Origin: Anabaena sp. CRKS33
GTDB taxonomy: Bacteria; Cyanobacteriota; Cyanobacteriia; Cyanobacteriales; Nostocaceae
DNA: 39,585 nt
NCBI GenBank assembly: GCA_001672075.1
Contig: LJOT01000009.1
Location: 1-39,585, forward strand
Reading direction: 5' to 3'
Shown here: piece after piece, positions 1 to 7,929 of the stretch
Position numbering within the stretch: position 1 is the first letter of the stretch
Layout of the letters: each line of letters opens with the position of its first letter
Position numbers and translations under genes: made by a program
The notes under the pieces: generated by a model
Told to the model about the DNA's origin: nothing
The model's database searches: none
What the model saw: only the letters and a program-made list of their open reading frames with translations

Positions 1-1329
1 GCCTACTAAGGTACTAGCTGTTGTATAACCTGCCCAACCGCCCAGGGTGATATTCTTGGTGGGTTGCAGCGTACCTTGTATACCGTAGTTGTTAGATTCA
101 CTACCAGCATTACCAGCATTATTAGCGAAGGCACTGCCAGTATCTCCGAATAATGAACGACCGTCGCTACCCTGATAAGTATGAGCATAGGTCAGGCCAA
201 TGTTGATAGCTGGGTTAGGTCTCAAAGCCAATTGACCAAACACGGTGTTATTACCATCGAATAGTCCTCTCCGTGCGCTAGGATCAGCTGCATTGTTTCT
301 ACCTGTGGCAAAATAAGCTGCGCTCAAGGCCAATTTACCATTAGGATTAACGTTAACAGTGATACCAGCACCGTCAGCTGCCTGACGATAAATGGGGCTG
401 AAACGTCCGTAGCGAGATAAAGCACCTGTACCACTGCTTCTAAAGTCAGGGTTGAAAACATTGACGTTCTCGTTCAACTCACCACCAACAGCGTCAATCC
501 TGACACGAATGTTGTTTTTTAAATTGAAACTGTAGTTGAGTTTGTCAATAGTTACGGTGTTATTGCTATTAGTACCAGTTGCAGAACCATCATAACCTAG
601 TCTGGTCATGTTAGTACCTGTAACGCCACTATTGGGTATGATATTTATTCCTTGCAAACGAGTTTGCAATTGGTCTGTACCAGTGAAACTACTATTCAAA
701 CTTAACCGCACTCGATTAGAGAAGGTTGCAGTGCTGTTTAAATCAGCATTATTATTGGGATTTATGTCAGTGTCTGCTACCTTATCTCCAAAGGCTTGGG
801 AGAAGTTGAAAATGGCTTCCCCAGATAGTTTGGTGGTGGTAGAGAATTGATTAGCTTCTAGTTCGCCGGTACGAGCTTCTAAAGCGTCTACTTGACCGCG
901 CAGAGTTGCTAATTCAGTAGAAAATTCTTCTTGTAACCGCTGTAAAGTGGCTAAATCCTGCTTTGTCACTAGGTCAGCAGTAGCAGTAGCAATAAGTTCA
1001 TTAACGCGGTCTAAGCAGGAATTTAAACCAGCAGCAAATTCATAACGACTTAAAGCACGATTACCACGGAAAGTACCGTTGGGATAACCAGCTGCACAAC
1101 CATAACGTTCAACTAAGGATTGTAAAGCTTGAAACGCCCAATCTGTGGGCTGTACGTCGGAAAACTGAGAAACAGATGTTACTTGACTCAGGTTGTTGGA
1201 CTCTTGGGACAACTCAGCGACACTTGTCACTTTACCATTAACTTCACCAGCAAAGGCGCTGTTACCGATCAATAAGGTCAAGGCCACAGCAGGGCTAACT
1301 TTGAGGATATTCCAGAAAGCTTTTTTCAT
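1..1329 (-). CDS. Iron-uptake type SLH porin, C-terminus cut off by window edge
   Basis: Reading leftwards from the ATG at 1329, the frame stays open for 443 codons to the window edge, so the 3' end is missing. Residues 1-25 look like a signal peptide ending in SAFA. Residues about 55-125 form an S-layer homology domain (DVQPTDWAFQALQSL, YPNGTFRGNRALSRYEFAAGLN), followed by a coiled coil rich in E, L and Q (DLVTKQDLATLQRLQEE). The rest is alternating polar/hydrophobic beta-strand sequence with many N, G and T, as in cyanobacterial OprB-like outer-membrane porins. The SLH domain should tether it to the cell wall, with the barrel in the outer membrane. This family is usually annotated as iron uptake porin and is normally somewhat over 500 residues, so most of the gene is here. 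Substrate specificity cannot be read from the sequence. Confidence 0.9.
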   Translation of the reverse strand, partial: MKKAFWNILKVSPAVALTLLIGNSAFAGEVNGKVTSVAELSQESNNLSQVTSVSQFSDVQPTDWAFQALQSLVERYGCAAGYPNGTFRGNRALSRYEFAAGLNSCLDRVNELIATATADLVTKQDLATLQRLQEEFSTELATLRGQVDALEARTGELEANQFSTTTKLSGEAIFNFSQAFGDKVADTDINPNNNADLNSTATFSNRVRLSLNSSFTGTDQLQTRLQGINIIPNSGVTGTNMTRLGYDGSATGTNSNNTVTIDKLNYSFNLKNNIRVRIDAVGGELNENVNVFNPDFRSSGTGALSRYGRFSPIYRQAADGAGITVNVNPNGKLALSAAYFATGRNNAADPSARRGLFDGNNTVFGQLALRPNPAINIGLTYAHTYQGSDGRSLFGDTGSAFANNAGNAGSESNNYGIQGTLQPTKNITLGGWAGYTTASTLVG

Positions 1330-1587
1330 AAATTTTAATTTCTCTCACACCTAAACGAACCGAACTTATGGTAAAGTCCCTCTTCAGGAAGTTACACATA
1401 AACTTTTCTGATTTGATTCTACATCATAAATAACACTTAACACAACCAAACATCAAAATTTTTATACGAAGTTATAATTTTTTTTATTTTTTTATCTTAT
1501 GATTATGATTGGGTAAACACGAGGTTATGAATCGGATTTTCTTGTCAAATAGGAAGCAAGTGTCACAAAAAATCATCATAGGATATG

Positions 1588-1662
1588 TTTGTAGTCAGGG
1601 CTTTAGTCCTGATCTTATTTCCCTAACTTCTCAAAGAGAGAAACTTTAGTTCTCACTACAAT
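1588..1662. repeat. Inverted-repeat element between phoU and porin
   Basis: The segment begins TTTGTAGT and ends ACTACAA, giving inverted ends. Inside are two small arms, CAGGGCTTTAGTCCTG and AACTTTAGTT. Elements with a GTAGT..GGGCTTTAG..ACTAC layout are scattered in Nostocales genomes. It may be a tiny MITE or a folded RNA element. The rest of the 1330-1817 gap is AT-rich with no ORF I can support. Confidence 0.4.
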
Positions 1663-1758
1663 CTAGAATATTATGCCTGCTTTAAGTCCTGTCAAAAATA
1701 GTCTAGGGTATTGCAGGGTAGTGAAGATCAAATCCGTAACCCAGAATTATCAAGGGTT

Positions 1759-1786
1759 GGGTGCGTTAATAATAGCTAACACACCC
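1759..1786. terminator. Hairpin downstream of phoU
   Basis: GGGTGCGTTA pairs with TAACACACCC with one mismatch and an 8-base loop. It lies about 30 bases beyond the phoU stop, between phoU and the porin. There is no clear U-run on the minus strand, so it could be a processing hairpin or a copy of the common cyanobacterial GGGTGCGTTA repeat rather than a true Rho-independent terminator. Confidence 0.35.
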
Positions 1787-1817
1787 TAGGGGAATTAATT
1801 TCTGCCGGAAATCCAAT

Positions 1818-2495
1818 TTAACAACGTTGACCTGTGACAATATATGTGACTCGTTGGGCAATGTTGGTAGCGTGATCTGCCATGCGTTCTAAAGAACGAA
1901 TTGCTAGGGTTAAGAGTAAAATTGGCTCAATTACTCCCGAAAAATCCTGAATGTGGGCAAAAGTTTGATAAAGATGCTCATAAGCATTATCTACAGCATC
2001 ATCTAACTGATTCATCCGTTGTCCACTGGTTTCGTCTAACTCGGCTAAAGCAACTAAGCAGGTTGCTAACATTGCTTGGGCGTGTTGAGACATAATAGCA
2101 ATCTTTGGTAAGGAACTATGGGGAGGATAGGGAAAGATTTTAATAGCAATATCTGCCAATTCCTTAGCATAATCCCCAATGCGTTCTAAATCGCGGACTA
2201 ATTGCATAAAAGCACTTAAACACCGTAAGTCCTGTTCTGTGGGTGATTGATGGGTGATAATGGTGGTGCAGTCTGATTCTATTTGCCGATAAAAGCGGTC
2301 AATTTTTTTATCTAGTCGGGGTATTTGTTCCGCTGCCATTAAATCGCGGTTAAATAGGGCTTGGTGACAGAGCCGAAATGATTGTTCTACTAAAGCACCC
2401 ATACGTAATAAATCCCGCTCTAAACGCCTAATGGAACGTTTTATTTGGGGTGTTTCATGATTCGGTGTATAAAGTACAGTTTCCACGCTGATCAT
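1818..2495 (-). CDS. phoU: PhoU-family phosphate signalling regulator
   Basis: This 225-residue protein is made of two PhoU three-helix bundles, each with the family metal-binding type motif: DLERIGDYAKELADIA in the first and SLERMADHATNIAQR in the second. PhoU proteins link the phosphate transporter to the PhoR/SphS-type kinase and keep the Pho regulon off when phosphate is plentiful; the cyanobacterial form is often called SphU. I chose the ATG at 2495 (MISVETVLY). An upstream TTG at 2531 would add 12 residues and overlap the sphS stop, but those residues do not look like the family. The gene directly follows sphS, so sphR-sphS-phoU is very likely one operon. No good ribosome binding site is visible at either start. 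Confidence 0.9.
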   Translation of the reverse strand: MISVETVLYTPNHETPQIKRSIRRLERDLLRMGALVEQSFRLCHQALFNRDLMAAEQIPRLDKKIDRFYRQIESDCTTIITHQSPTEQDLRCLSAFMQLVRDLERIGDYAKELADIAIKIFPYPPHSSLPKIAIMSQHAQAMLATCLVALAELDETSGQRMNQLDDAVDNAYEHLYQTFAHIQDFSGVIEPILLLTLAIRSLERMADHATNIAQRVTYIVTGQRC

Positions 2496-2527
2496 ATTAA
2501 AAAAACTATATATTGTCTTAACTATAG

Positions 2528-3865
2528 TCAAGACTCAGTTGAATTTGTGATCATTTGCGGAAATTGAACTTGTATCCAAGCGCCACCAGTGTCTGGATGG
2601 TTCATGGCCTGAATTGAACCACCATGGGCAATAACTATTTGCTGGACAATGGCCAAACCTAAACCACTACCAGCAATTCCCGTGGTTGAATTTACTTCAT
2701 TGACTGGTGAACGATAACGGGCTTTATCTCCTCGATAAAACCGCTCAAATACATGAGGTAAGTCACTCATAGCAAAACCAATACCGGCATCAATAATATT
2801 TATTTGCAGTATTTGCCTGTGGTCAACAGTAATTATTTTAGTCTCAATGTGAATAGTTGTGGCAGGGGGACTATATTTGATGCTATTATCTAGTAAGTTA
2901 ACAAATACTTGATAAAGTCGGGATCTATCTCCTTGAATTTTAATACTTTCTAAACCAGAATAGGCTATAGTTAGGGATTGAAGTTGGGCAATTGGTTCTA
3001 GGGTTTGCCATGCTGAGGCGATAAGCGATCGCATTTCCACCATTTCTAAATTTAACTGCATGGTGGGGTTATTTTCCATTTGTGTCAGTTCTAACCAACT
3101 TTGTACTAAATTAATTAGTCGGTCAACTTCTTGCATCAGCCTATTAACCCAACGATCTAAGGGTGGTTCTAAGCGAGTTAAGAGGGTTTCCACTACTAGA
3201 CGAATTGCAGTTAGGGGTGTTCTCAGTTCGTGAGCTAAATCGGAAAAAGAGCGATCGCGTTCTTGCTTGATATCTAGCACCGGCTGACAATTTTCCAAAA
3301 ATACGCCCACTTGTCCTGCTGGTAAAGGTAAAGTAGAAGCCCGTAGGAACATAGACTTTAATTGTGTCATCACCTTAGCATCTTCACAAGGGGGATGAAA
3401 AACCCATTCTTGTACCTGTGGTTTTTGCCAATCACGAGTTTGTTCAATTAACTGATCTAATTCGTAGGATCTGACCAATTCTAATAATAACCGGACTTGT
3501 CCTGGTTGCCATCTTTGGAGATATAATATTTCCCGTGCTTGCTGGTTACACCACAACAGTTGGTTTTCTTCGTCTACTTGTAAATATCCCAGGGGTGCAA
3601 AATCCAGCAATTCCTTATAAGTGGATAAGGACTGCTGTATATCTTGTCGCTGTTTATTGACGAGGGCAATTTCCTGACGTAAGCGAGGTCTCAGCAGCAG
3701 TTTGATATTCGTCATTTTCTGAGAATGAGAATTAAACGGTTGCAGTAACCGCTCTAGATACCAGTTCAGATGAACTAGTTGCCAAACCCAAAAACCAAGG
3801 CCGACAGCTAAACCCAGTAAAAATCCCAATAAAAACATGGAAGTTGTTAGTTGGTGTATTATCAC
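2528..3865 (-). CDS. sphS: Phosphate-sensing histidine kinase SphS/PhoR-like
   Basis: A 445-residue sensor kinase. Residues 9-32 form one hydrophobic membrane anchor, about 85-195 resemble a PAS domain (FAPLGYLQVDEENQLLWCN), and the H-box FSDLAHELRTPLTA places the phosphorylated histidine at 212. The ATPase part has an N-box (NLLDNSIKYSP), a G1-type DAGIGF and a G2-type GSGLGLAIV. It should phosphorylate the response regulator encoded 26 bases upstream. A single N-terminal hydrophobic segment plus PAS domain is the layout described for cyanobacterial SphS, where the membrane segment is needed for phosphate sensing. That phosphate is the signal is inferred from the SphS-like layout and the adjacent phoU gene. 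Confidence 0.9.
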   Translation of the reverse strand: MIIHQLTTSMFLLGFLLGLAVGLGFWVWQLVHLNWYLERLLQPFNSHSQKMTNIKLLLRPRLRQEIALVNKQRQDIQQSLSTYKELLDFAPLGYLQVDEENQLLWCNQQAREILYLQRWQPGQVRLLLELVRSYELDQLIEQTRDWQKPQVQEWVFHPPCEDAKVMTQLKSMFLRASTLPLPAGQVGVFLENCQPVLDIKQERDRSFSDLAHELRTPLTAIRLVVETLLTRLEPPLDRWVNRLMQEVDRLINLVQSWLELTQMENNPTMQLNLEMVEMRSLIASAWQTLEPIAQLQSLTIAYSGLESIKIQGDRSRLYQVFVNLLDNSIKYSPPATTIHIETKIITVDHRQILQINIIDAGIGFAMSDLPHVFERFYRGDKARYRSPVNEVNSTTGIAGSGLGLAIVQQIVIAHGGSIQAMNHPDTGGAWIQVQFPQMITNSTES

Positions 3866-3891
3866 TCAAAGCTAACAACTATCTTGACCAA

Positions 3892-4644
3892 TTACCCAAA
3901 CCTGTAACCAAAACCTCTCACAGTAACAATACATTCTGGATGACTGGGATCTATTTCTAATTTTTCTCGTAACCAGCGGATATGAACATCAACAGTTTTA
4001 CTATCTCCAATAAAATCAGGTCCCCATACCTGATCTAGTAATTGCTCCCGTGACCATACCCGACGGGTATAATTCATAAAGAGTTCTAGCAGCCGAAACT
4101 CTTTAGGCGACAAATTTACCTCCTCTCCACGCACCATAACCCGACACTCTCGAGCATTTAAAGTTATATCTTTGTGCTTGAGGATAGGGATTTGTGGTAG
4201 TATACTTAAACGTTGGCGACGAAGTAACGCCCGACACCGCGCTACTAATTCCCGCATACTAAATGGTTTGGTGAGATAGTCGTCAGCACCGACTTCTAAC
4301 CCTAGCACCCGGTCGGTTTCACTACCTTTAGCACTGAGGATTAAAATTGGCACTGAGTTCCCTTGATGACGTAAAAAACGGCAAATATCGAGACCATTGA
4401 TCTGGGGCAACATGAGATCTAATATCACTAAGTCTAAAGATAATTCCTCCGAATTATGTTCATAACTTTTGAGATATTCTACCGCTGCCCGGCCATCACT
4501 AGCCGTGATGATATCATATCCTTCCGCCTCCAAGGCCACAACTATCATTTCTCGAATCAATTCTTCATCTTCGACTATGAAGATACGGCTGGTTTTTCCA
4601 ATGTCCGCTTTCGCAGAATATTTAGCTAATTCGCTGGTATACAT
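3892..4644 (-). CDS. sphR: OmpR-family response regulator SphR/PhoB-like
   Basis: The 250-residue protein has a receiver domain (residues 20-135) with the acidic pocket EDE at 25-27, phospho-acceptor D76 in VILDLMLPQ and the conserved lysine K126 in LTKPFS. A winged-helix DNA-binding domain (about 150-250) ends in the OmpR-type TVRGFGYRFG. It is the partner of the kinase downstream and is expected to activate phosphatase and phosphate transporter genes by binding Pho boxes. I did not find a convincing triple Pho box in its own upstream region. The start at 4644 adds a slightly long N-terminus (about 18 residues) before the receiver, which is common in this cyanobacterial family. Confidence 0.92.
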   Translation of the reverse strand: MYTSELAKYSAKADIGKTSRIFIVEDEELIREMIVVALEAEGYDIITASDGRAAVEYLKSYEHNSEELSLDLVILDLMLPQINGLDICRFLRHQGNSVPILILSAKGSETDRVLGLEVGADDYLTKPFSMRELVARCRALLRRQRLSILPQIPILKHKDITLNARECRVMVRGEEVNLSPKEFRLLELFMNYTRRVWSREQLLDQVWGPDFIGDSKTVDVHIRWLREKLEIDPSHPECIVTVRGFGYRFG

Positions 4645-4760
4645 TAATTTTTTAAGTGTATAACAAAGTCTAGTATATGGGAAATCATGCTAAGAAGATA
4701 TTGATTTTAATTTTTTCTATTTGGTTTAATTATAAATTTTTGTATCACTATCGCCCAGAT

Positions 4761-4792
4761 CCTTGTTAAGAAATCTTCTTTTCTCAACAAGG
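4761..4792. terminator. Hairpin between SET gene and sphR
   Basis: CCTTGTT pairs with AACAAGG, with an inner AGAAA/TTTCT stem. It lies beyond the stop of the leftward SET-domain gene and before sphR. The T-rich flank (ATTTTAAT) is on the plus-strand side, so its role as a terminator of the SET transcript is uncertain. Confidence 0.35.
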
Positions 4793-4813
4793 ATTTTAAT
4801 AAAAAACCACTAT

Positions 4814-5293
4814 TTATTTAATAGTCAATTTTGTCACACTTTCAGGGATGTTTATTTTCAGGTAATCGGCGATAGACTCACCATACTTTTTCTTGATTTC
4901 GAGAGGGAGAAACTTGAATCCTCTGATATGTAATCTACATTGAGGAGAACCACAACAACACTCTGGAACGGCAATACTAATGTACTCTGTTGTCTCATAA
5001 TCCCAGGTAATCTCAGTTCCAGCAGGAATATCAACCAAGGCTACAAAATCGTAGCCTCCAAACTTATTGTTCCTAACTCCTGTATTTGGGTCACAAGAAT
5101 GATTGAGTAATCGTCCCGGTTCATCCAATTGTATATGCAGGTCAAAATCCATCTGGAAGGAGTGCATAGTTCTTTCTGGCAGGATTTCCACTTTTTTTCC
5201 AACCACCACAGTCTCACCTTTGCGGAAGTATCGGCTGGCAAAAACGCTTTTACCTTTATTTGTTACTTTTACCAAGGTATCTAAGTCCATCAT
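4814..5293 (-). CDS. SET-domain protein (putative protein lysine methyltransferase)
   Basis: A compact 159-residue protein consisting almost only of a SET domain. NHSCDPN at 64-70 is the pseudoknot motif that binds S-adenosylmethionine and the target lysine channel. ITWDYETTEY supplies the second half with the catalytic-type tyrosine, and a post-SET-like cysteine cluster follows (C112, C113, C114, C119 in ECCCGSPQC), which could bind zinc. SET proteins methylate lysines, mostly in eukaryotic histones; free-standing bacterial copies exist and their targets are mostly unknown. The gene starts 18 bases after the EamA exporter stop, so the two are probably co-transcribed. The start used is the first of two adjacent ATG codons. 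Confidence 0.85.
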   Translation of the reverse strand: MMDLDTLVKVTNKGKSVFASRYFRKGETVVVGKKVEILPERTMHSFQMDFDLHIQLDEPGRLLNHSCDPNTGVRNNKFGGYDFVALVDIPAGTEITWDYETTEYISIAVPECCCGSPQCRLHIRGFKFLPLEIKKKYGESIADYLKINIPESVTKLTIK

Positions 5294-5311
5294 CCTATTT
5301 TTTAGTAGAGA

Positions 5312-6325
5312 TTACAAATCGAAACGGGATTCTATAAGATTGCCATTCAGAAGCGACACTGGAACATCAATTGGCTCAGTATCAGCAGATGAAAGTGCGG
5401 CAACAATCGGCTCTTTAACTTCTATTCCGCTGTCCTGCTCAGTTTCCTGGGATTTGGTCTGACCAAAAATCATTGCAACCAACACAAAAGTTGCGCCAAT
5501 TAGACCACGTATTCCCAGTTGCTCTCCTAGTATTAGAAACGAGAAAACCGCCGCAAAAATTGGCTCAAGAGTATACATGAGAGCCGTTTCGTAAGGGTTA
5601 ACCCATCTTTGAGCTAATACTTGGAGAACAATAGTAGCAGCCGTATCAATCAAACCTAGATATAAGATTACACCAAAGTTTGCACCTATTACCTCCTGCT
5701 GTCTAACCAAATCTGGCGCTCCCCAGATTAAAGACACTATTGCTATTACCCATATCTGGATCGCTGTCAGTGGCAAAATAGGGTGGCGCAACGTGATAGA
5801 CTCAAGCTTGAGAATGTAGATCGAGTAGAGAAAGGCGTTGCCTAACATCAAGAAATCGCCAATTACTATCTGTTCACTCTCCCAACACATCACTCCCACG
5901 CCAAAGATGGCAATTGCCGCAGAGAGAAAGGTATTCAGAAATACTTTTCGACCTAGTATTTGTCCCAGCAGAGGAACTAGAATGACGTTAAAACTGGCGA
6001 TAAATGCAGCATGATTGGCAGAGGTAGTCTCCAGGGCAACGGTTTGCAGGGTTAAGGTACTAAAAATTATCAGTCCCAATAAAACTCCATCCCGTAGCAG
6101 GGGAAGATTCAGAAAACGCAAATAAGGGGTGAAAGGTAATGCTGCTACTACAAAACGAGTTGCAAATATTACTGAAGGAGAAAGACTACTAAGGGCTGAT
6201 TTAAGAATTGGGTAGCTCGTACCCCAGATAAGAGTGACGAGAAGCAACACTGCTATACCCCAAGCATGGAGAGTGTTTGGTGATTTCTCAGAGTAATTAT
6301 TTAATCCTATGGTCATTAAGCACAT
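5312..6325 (-). CDS. EamA/DMT-superfamily exporter
   Basis: The 337-residue protein has about ten hydrophobic segments arranged as two EamA repeats. The first repeat opens with LLLVTLIWGTSYPILKSAL, and the second has the typical EP motif (YTLEPIFAAVFSFLILGEQL). Members of the drug/metabolite transporter superfamily export small metabolites or amino acids across the inner membrane; the substrate cannot be told here. The last 45 residues are a charged cytoplasmic tail. The start at 6325 could instead be the ATG three codons later (6316). It is the first gene of a likely two-gene unit with the SET-domain protein. Confidence 0.88.
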   Translation of the reverse strand: MCLMTIGLNNYSEKSPNTLHAWGIAVLLLVTLIWGTSYPILKSALSSLSPSVIFATRFVVAALPFTPYLRFLNLPLLRDGVLLGLIIFSTLTLQTVALETTSANHAAFIASFNVILVPLLGQILGRKVFLNTFLSAAIAIFGVGVMCWESEQIVIGDFLMLGNAFLYSIYILKLESITLRHPILPLTAIQIWVIAIVSLIWGAPDLVRQQEVIGANFGVILYLGLIDTAATIVLQVLAQRWVNPYETALMYTLEPIFAAVFSFLILGEQLGIRGLIGATFVLVAMIFGQTKSQETEQDSGIEVKEPIVAALSSADTEPIDVPVSLLNGNLIESRFDL

Positions 6326-6413
6326 CGCCGTAGAAAACTGCCCTGATCATGTTAACATACTAATTTTAAATAATACAAGAATTTCCCAAAAATCAATATT
6401 TTCTGTTTATGAT

Positions 6414-6530
6414 ATGAAAATAATAAAACCCGCAAATATACGCAAAATAACACTACTTTGTTTATGCACTCTCATTTGCATAAACTTACCTATAGCTGCG
6501 TTTACAAGAATTAATGCACTAACTCAATAG
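6414..6530 (+). CDS. Possible tiny secreted peptide (weak)
   Basis: An ATG at 6414 opens 38 codons ending at a TAG. The product begins MKIIKPANIRK and continues with a hydrophobic stretch (ITLLCLCTLICINLPIAA), so it resembles a signal peptide or single membrane segment with almost nothing behind it. It may be a remnant of a longer secreted protein, since there is gene-free sequence on both sides (6326-6622). I see no good ribosome binding site. It could easily be a chance frame. Confidence 0.2.
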   Translation: MKIIKPANIRKITLLCLCTLICINLPIAAFTRINALTQ

Positions 6531-6622
6531 CCCGCTCAGTCAACGCTTCCGCAGTCAAGCCATTAAACACCATCAACTCACTCTCATTGAACCTAGTTTA
6601 CCCACGCTTATAGACAAAGAAG

Positions 6623-7192
6623 TTAACTATGTATGCTACCATCAGGCATAATCGCACCTGTTAAGAATGTTTCGCTCATATCTGTGGCATTTAAATTTGC
6701 ACCTGTTAAATTAACTTCGCACAAATTAGCCTCGCTTAAATCAGCACCACTCAAGTCTGCTCCTTGTAAGTCTGCTTTCCACATTCTCACACCCCCCATT
6801 TTCGCACCACTCAGGTTTGCACCCCGGAGATTTGCAGCGGAAATTGAGGCCATGTGTAAATTAGCATCACACAAGTTAGCACCACTTAACAATGCCCCGC
6901 TGAGGTCGGATTCGTTTAAATGTGCCATTTCCAATGTAGCTTGAGTTAAATCAGAACCACAAAGAATAATTTCAGACAAGTGCGCTCCTTTTAACCTTGC
7001 TCCTTGTAAATTTGCTTTACTCAAATTAGCTCCACTTAAAAAAGCATCTGTCAGATTTGCTCCTCTTAAATCTGCTCTACCAAAATCCACACCACCCAAA
7101 TTGACTCCTTCTAGGTTTGCTCCTTTTAATACAATGCCATTAAAACTTCTTTCTCCTGTCGCGTATCTAGCTAAAAGTTCTTTAACATTCAT
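6623..7192 (-). CDS. Pentapeptide-repeat protein
   Basis: The 189-residue protein is almost entirely made of A(D/N)LXX pentapeptide repeats from about residue 20 to 180 (for example GANLEGVNLGGVDFGRADL). Such repeats fold into a right-handed quadrilateral beta-helix. Cyanobacteria carry dozens of these proteins; a few are linked to manganese uptake, thylakoid or DNA-gyrase interactions, but most have no known role. There is no signal peptide, so a cytoplasmic location is likely. It stands alone, divergent from the M15-like gene. Confidence 0.9.
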   Translation of the reverse strand: MNVKELLARYATGERSFNGIVLKGANLEGVNLGGVDFGRADLRGANLTDAFLSGANLSKANLQGARLKGAHLSEIILCGSDLTQATLEMAHLNESDLSGALLSGANLCDANLHMASISAANLRGANLSGAKMGGVRMWKADLQGADLSGADLSEANLCEVNLTGANLNATDMSETFLTGAIMPDGSIHS

Positions 7193-7224
7193 ATATATAC
7201 CTTGATAAAAGAAATAGGAAAGAG

Positions 7225-7310
7225 GGAACAGGGAACAGGGAACAGGGAAGAGATTTTGGACAACTTTACTTTTCGTTACTTATGTCGGTTTTTTTCCGTT
7301 TACCTACTTA
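7225..7310 (+). mobile_element. MITE copy A, right part only
   Basis: The segment carries three to four GGGAACA repeats, then CAACTTTACTTTTCGTTACT, TATGTCGGTTTTTTTCCG and the terminal ACCTACTTA. The same order is found at 36607-36734 and 37701-37837. The left terminal repeat (TAAGTAGGTTGGCG) is absent here, so this is a truncated copy. It ends 34 bases before the likely start of the next gene and supplies its leader. Confidence 0.7.
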
Positions 7311-7344
7311 CAATATAACAGTTAACCTTAATGCTTCTGTATTC

Positions 7345-7923
7345 ATGAATAATAGCAATTTAAAACTAGGCAAATATCTAACTTTAGAAGAATTTTGTAC
7401 CTGCACTCAAACTTATCATAAATATGCCCAAAATATCAACCCCTATCCTCAAAATCTACCGGAAGTAATTCCGGCTTTACAGGATTTAAACAAATTTATC
7501 ATTGACCCAATTATAGATTATTTTGGTAGAGATAAATTTCATCTTACCTACGGTTTTTGTTCCTCAGACTTAAAAAAGTATCTTGAGAAAAAAGACCCGG
7601 TTACAGGTCAAAAAAATGGGCGTGTAGCCCCAAATCTTGACCAACATATCAGCTATGAAATTAACAAAAATGGTCAATATTACTGTCAAAGATTAGGTGC
7701 GGCCTGTGATTTTCTAATTAGAGACTTACCCAGCACAGAATTAGTAGAATGGATATTACAAAGTAAATTACCTTTTGATTCCCTATATTTTTATAGTAAC
7801 TATCAACCAATTCACATTAGTTATGGACAACAACATAAAGGAGATATTTGGACATTTAATAACTTAGGAACACCGACAAAAAAAGGAATTGAAAACTGGA
7901 TAAAACTAGCAAAACAAACTTAA
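7345..7923 (+). CDS. Peptidase M15-like (D-Ala-D-Ala carboxypeptidase fold) protein
   Basis: From the ATG at 7345 the product is 192 residues. The frame is also open from an ATG at 7282, but that extension lies inside the MITE remnant and is unlikely to be native. LTLEEFCTCTQTYHKYA resembles the N-terminus of phage-type M15 peptidases. The core keeps the family order: LTYGFCSSD, then the AACDFLI block (in place of GRAADI), then FDSLYFYSNYQPIHISYG, where the last His would be a zinc ligand. The usual S-x-H first ligand seems to be DQHISYE. Enzymatic activity is therefore uncertain. It is tail to tail with the phosphorothioation-associated methyltransferase-like gene, six bases apart. Confidence 0.6.
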   Translation: MNNSNLKLGKYLTLEEFCTCTQTYHKYAQNINPYPQNLPEVIPALQDLNKFIIDPIIDYFGRDKFHLTYGFCSSDLKKYLEKKDPVTGQKNGRVAPNLDQHISYEINKNGQYYCQRLGAACDFLIRDLPSTELVEWILQSKLPFDSLYFYSNYQPIHISYGQQHKGDIWTFNNLGTPTKKGIENWIKLAKQT

Positions 7924-7929
7924 AAAACT

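Noticed and set aside
7282-7344. Upstream start for the M15-like gene
   Set aside because: The extension is encoded within the MITE remnant, so the ATG at 7345 is preferred.
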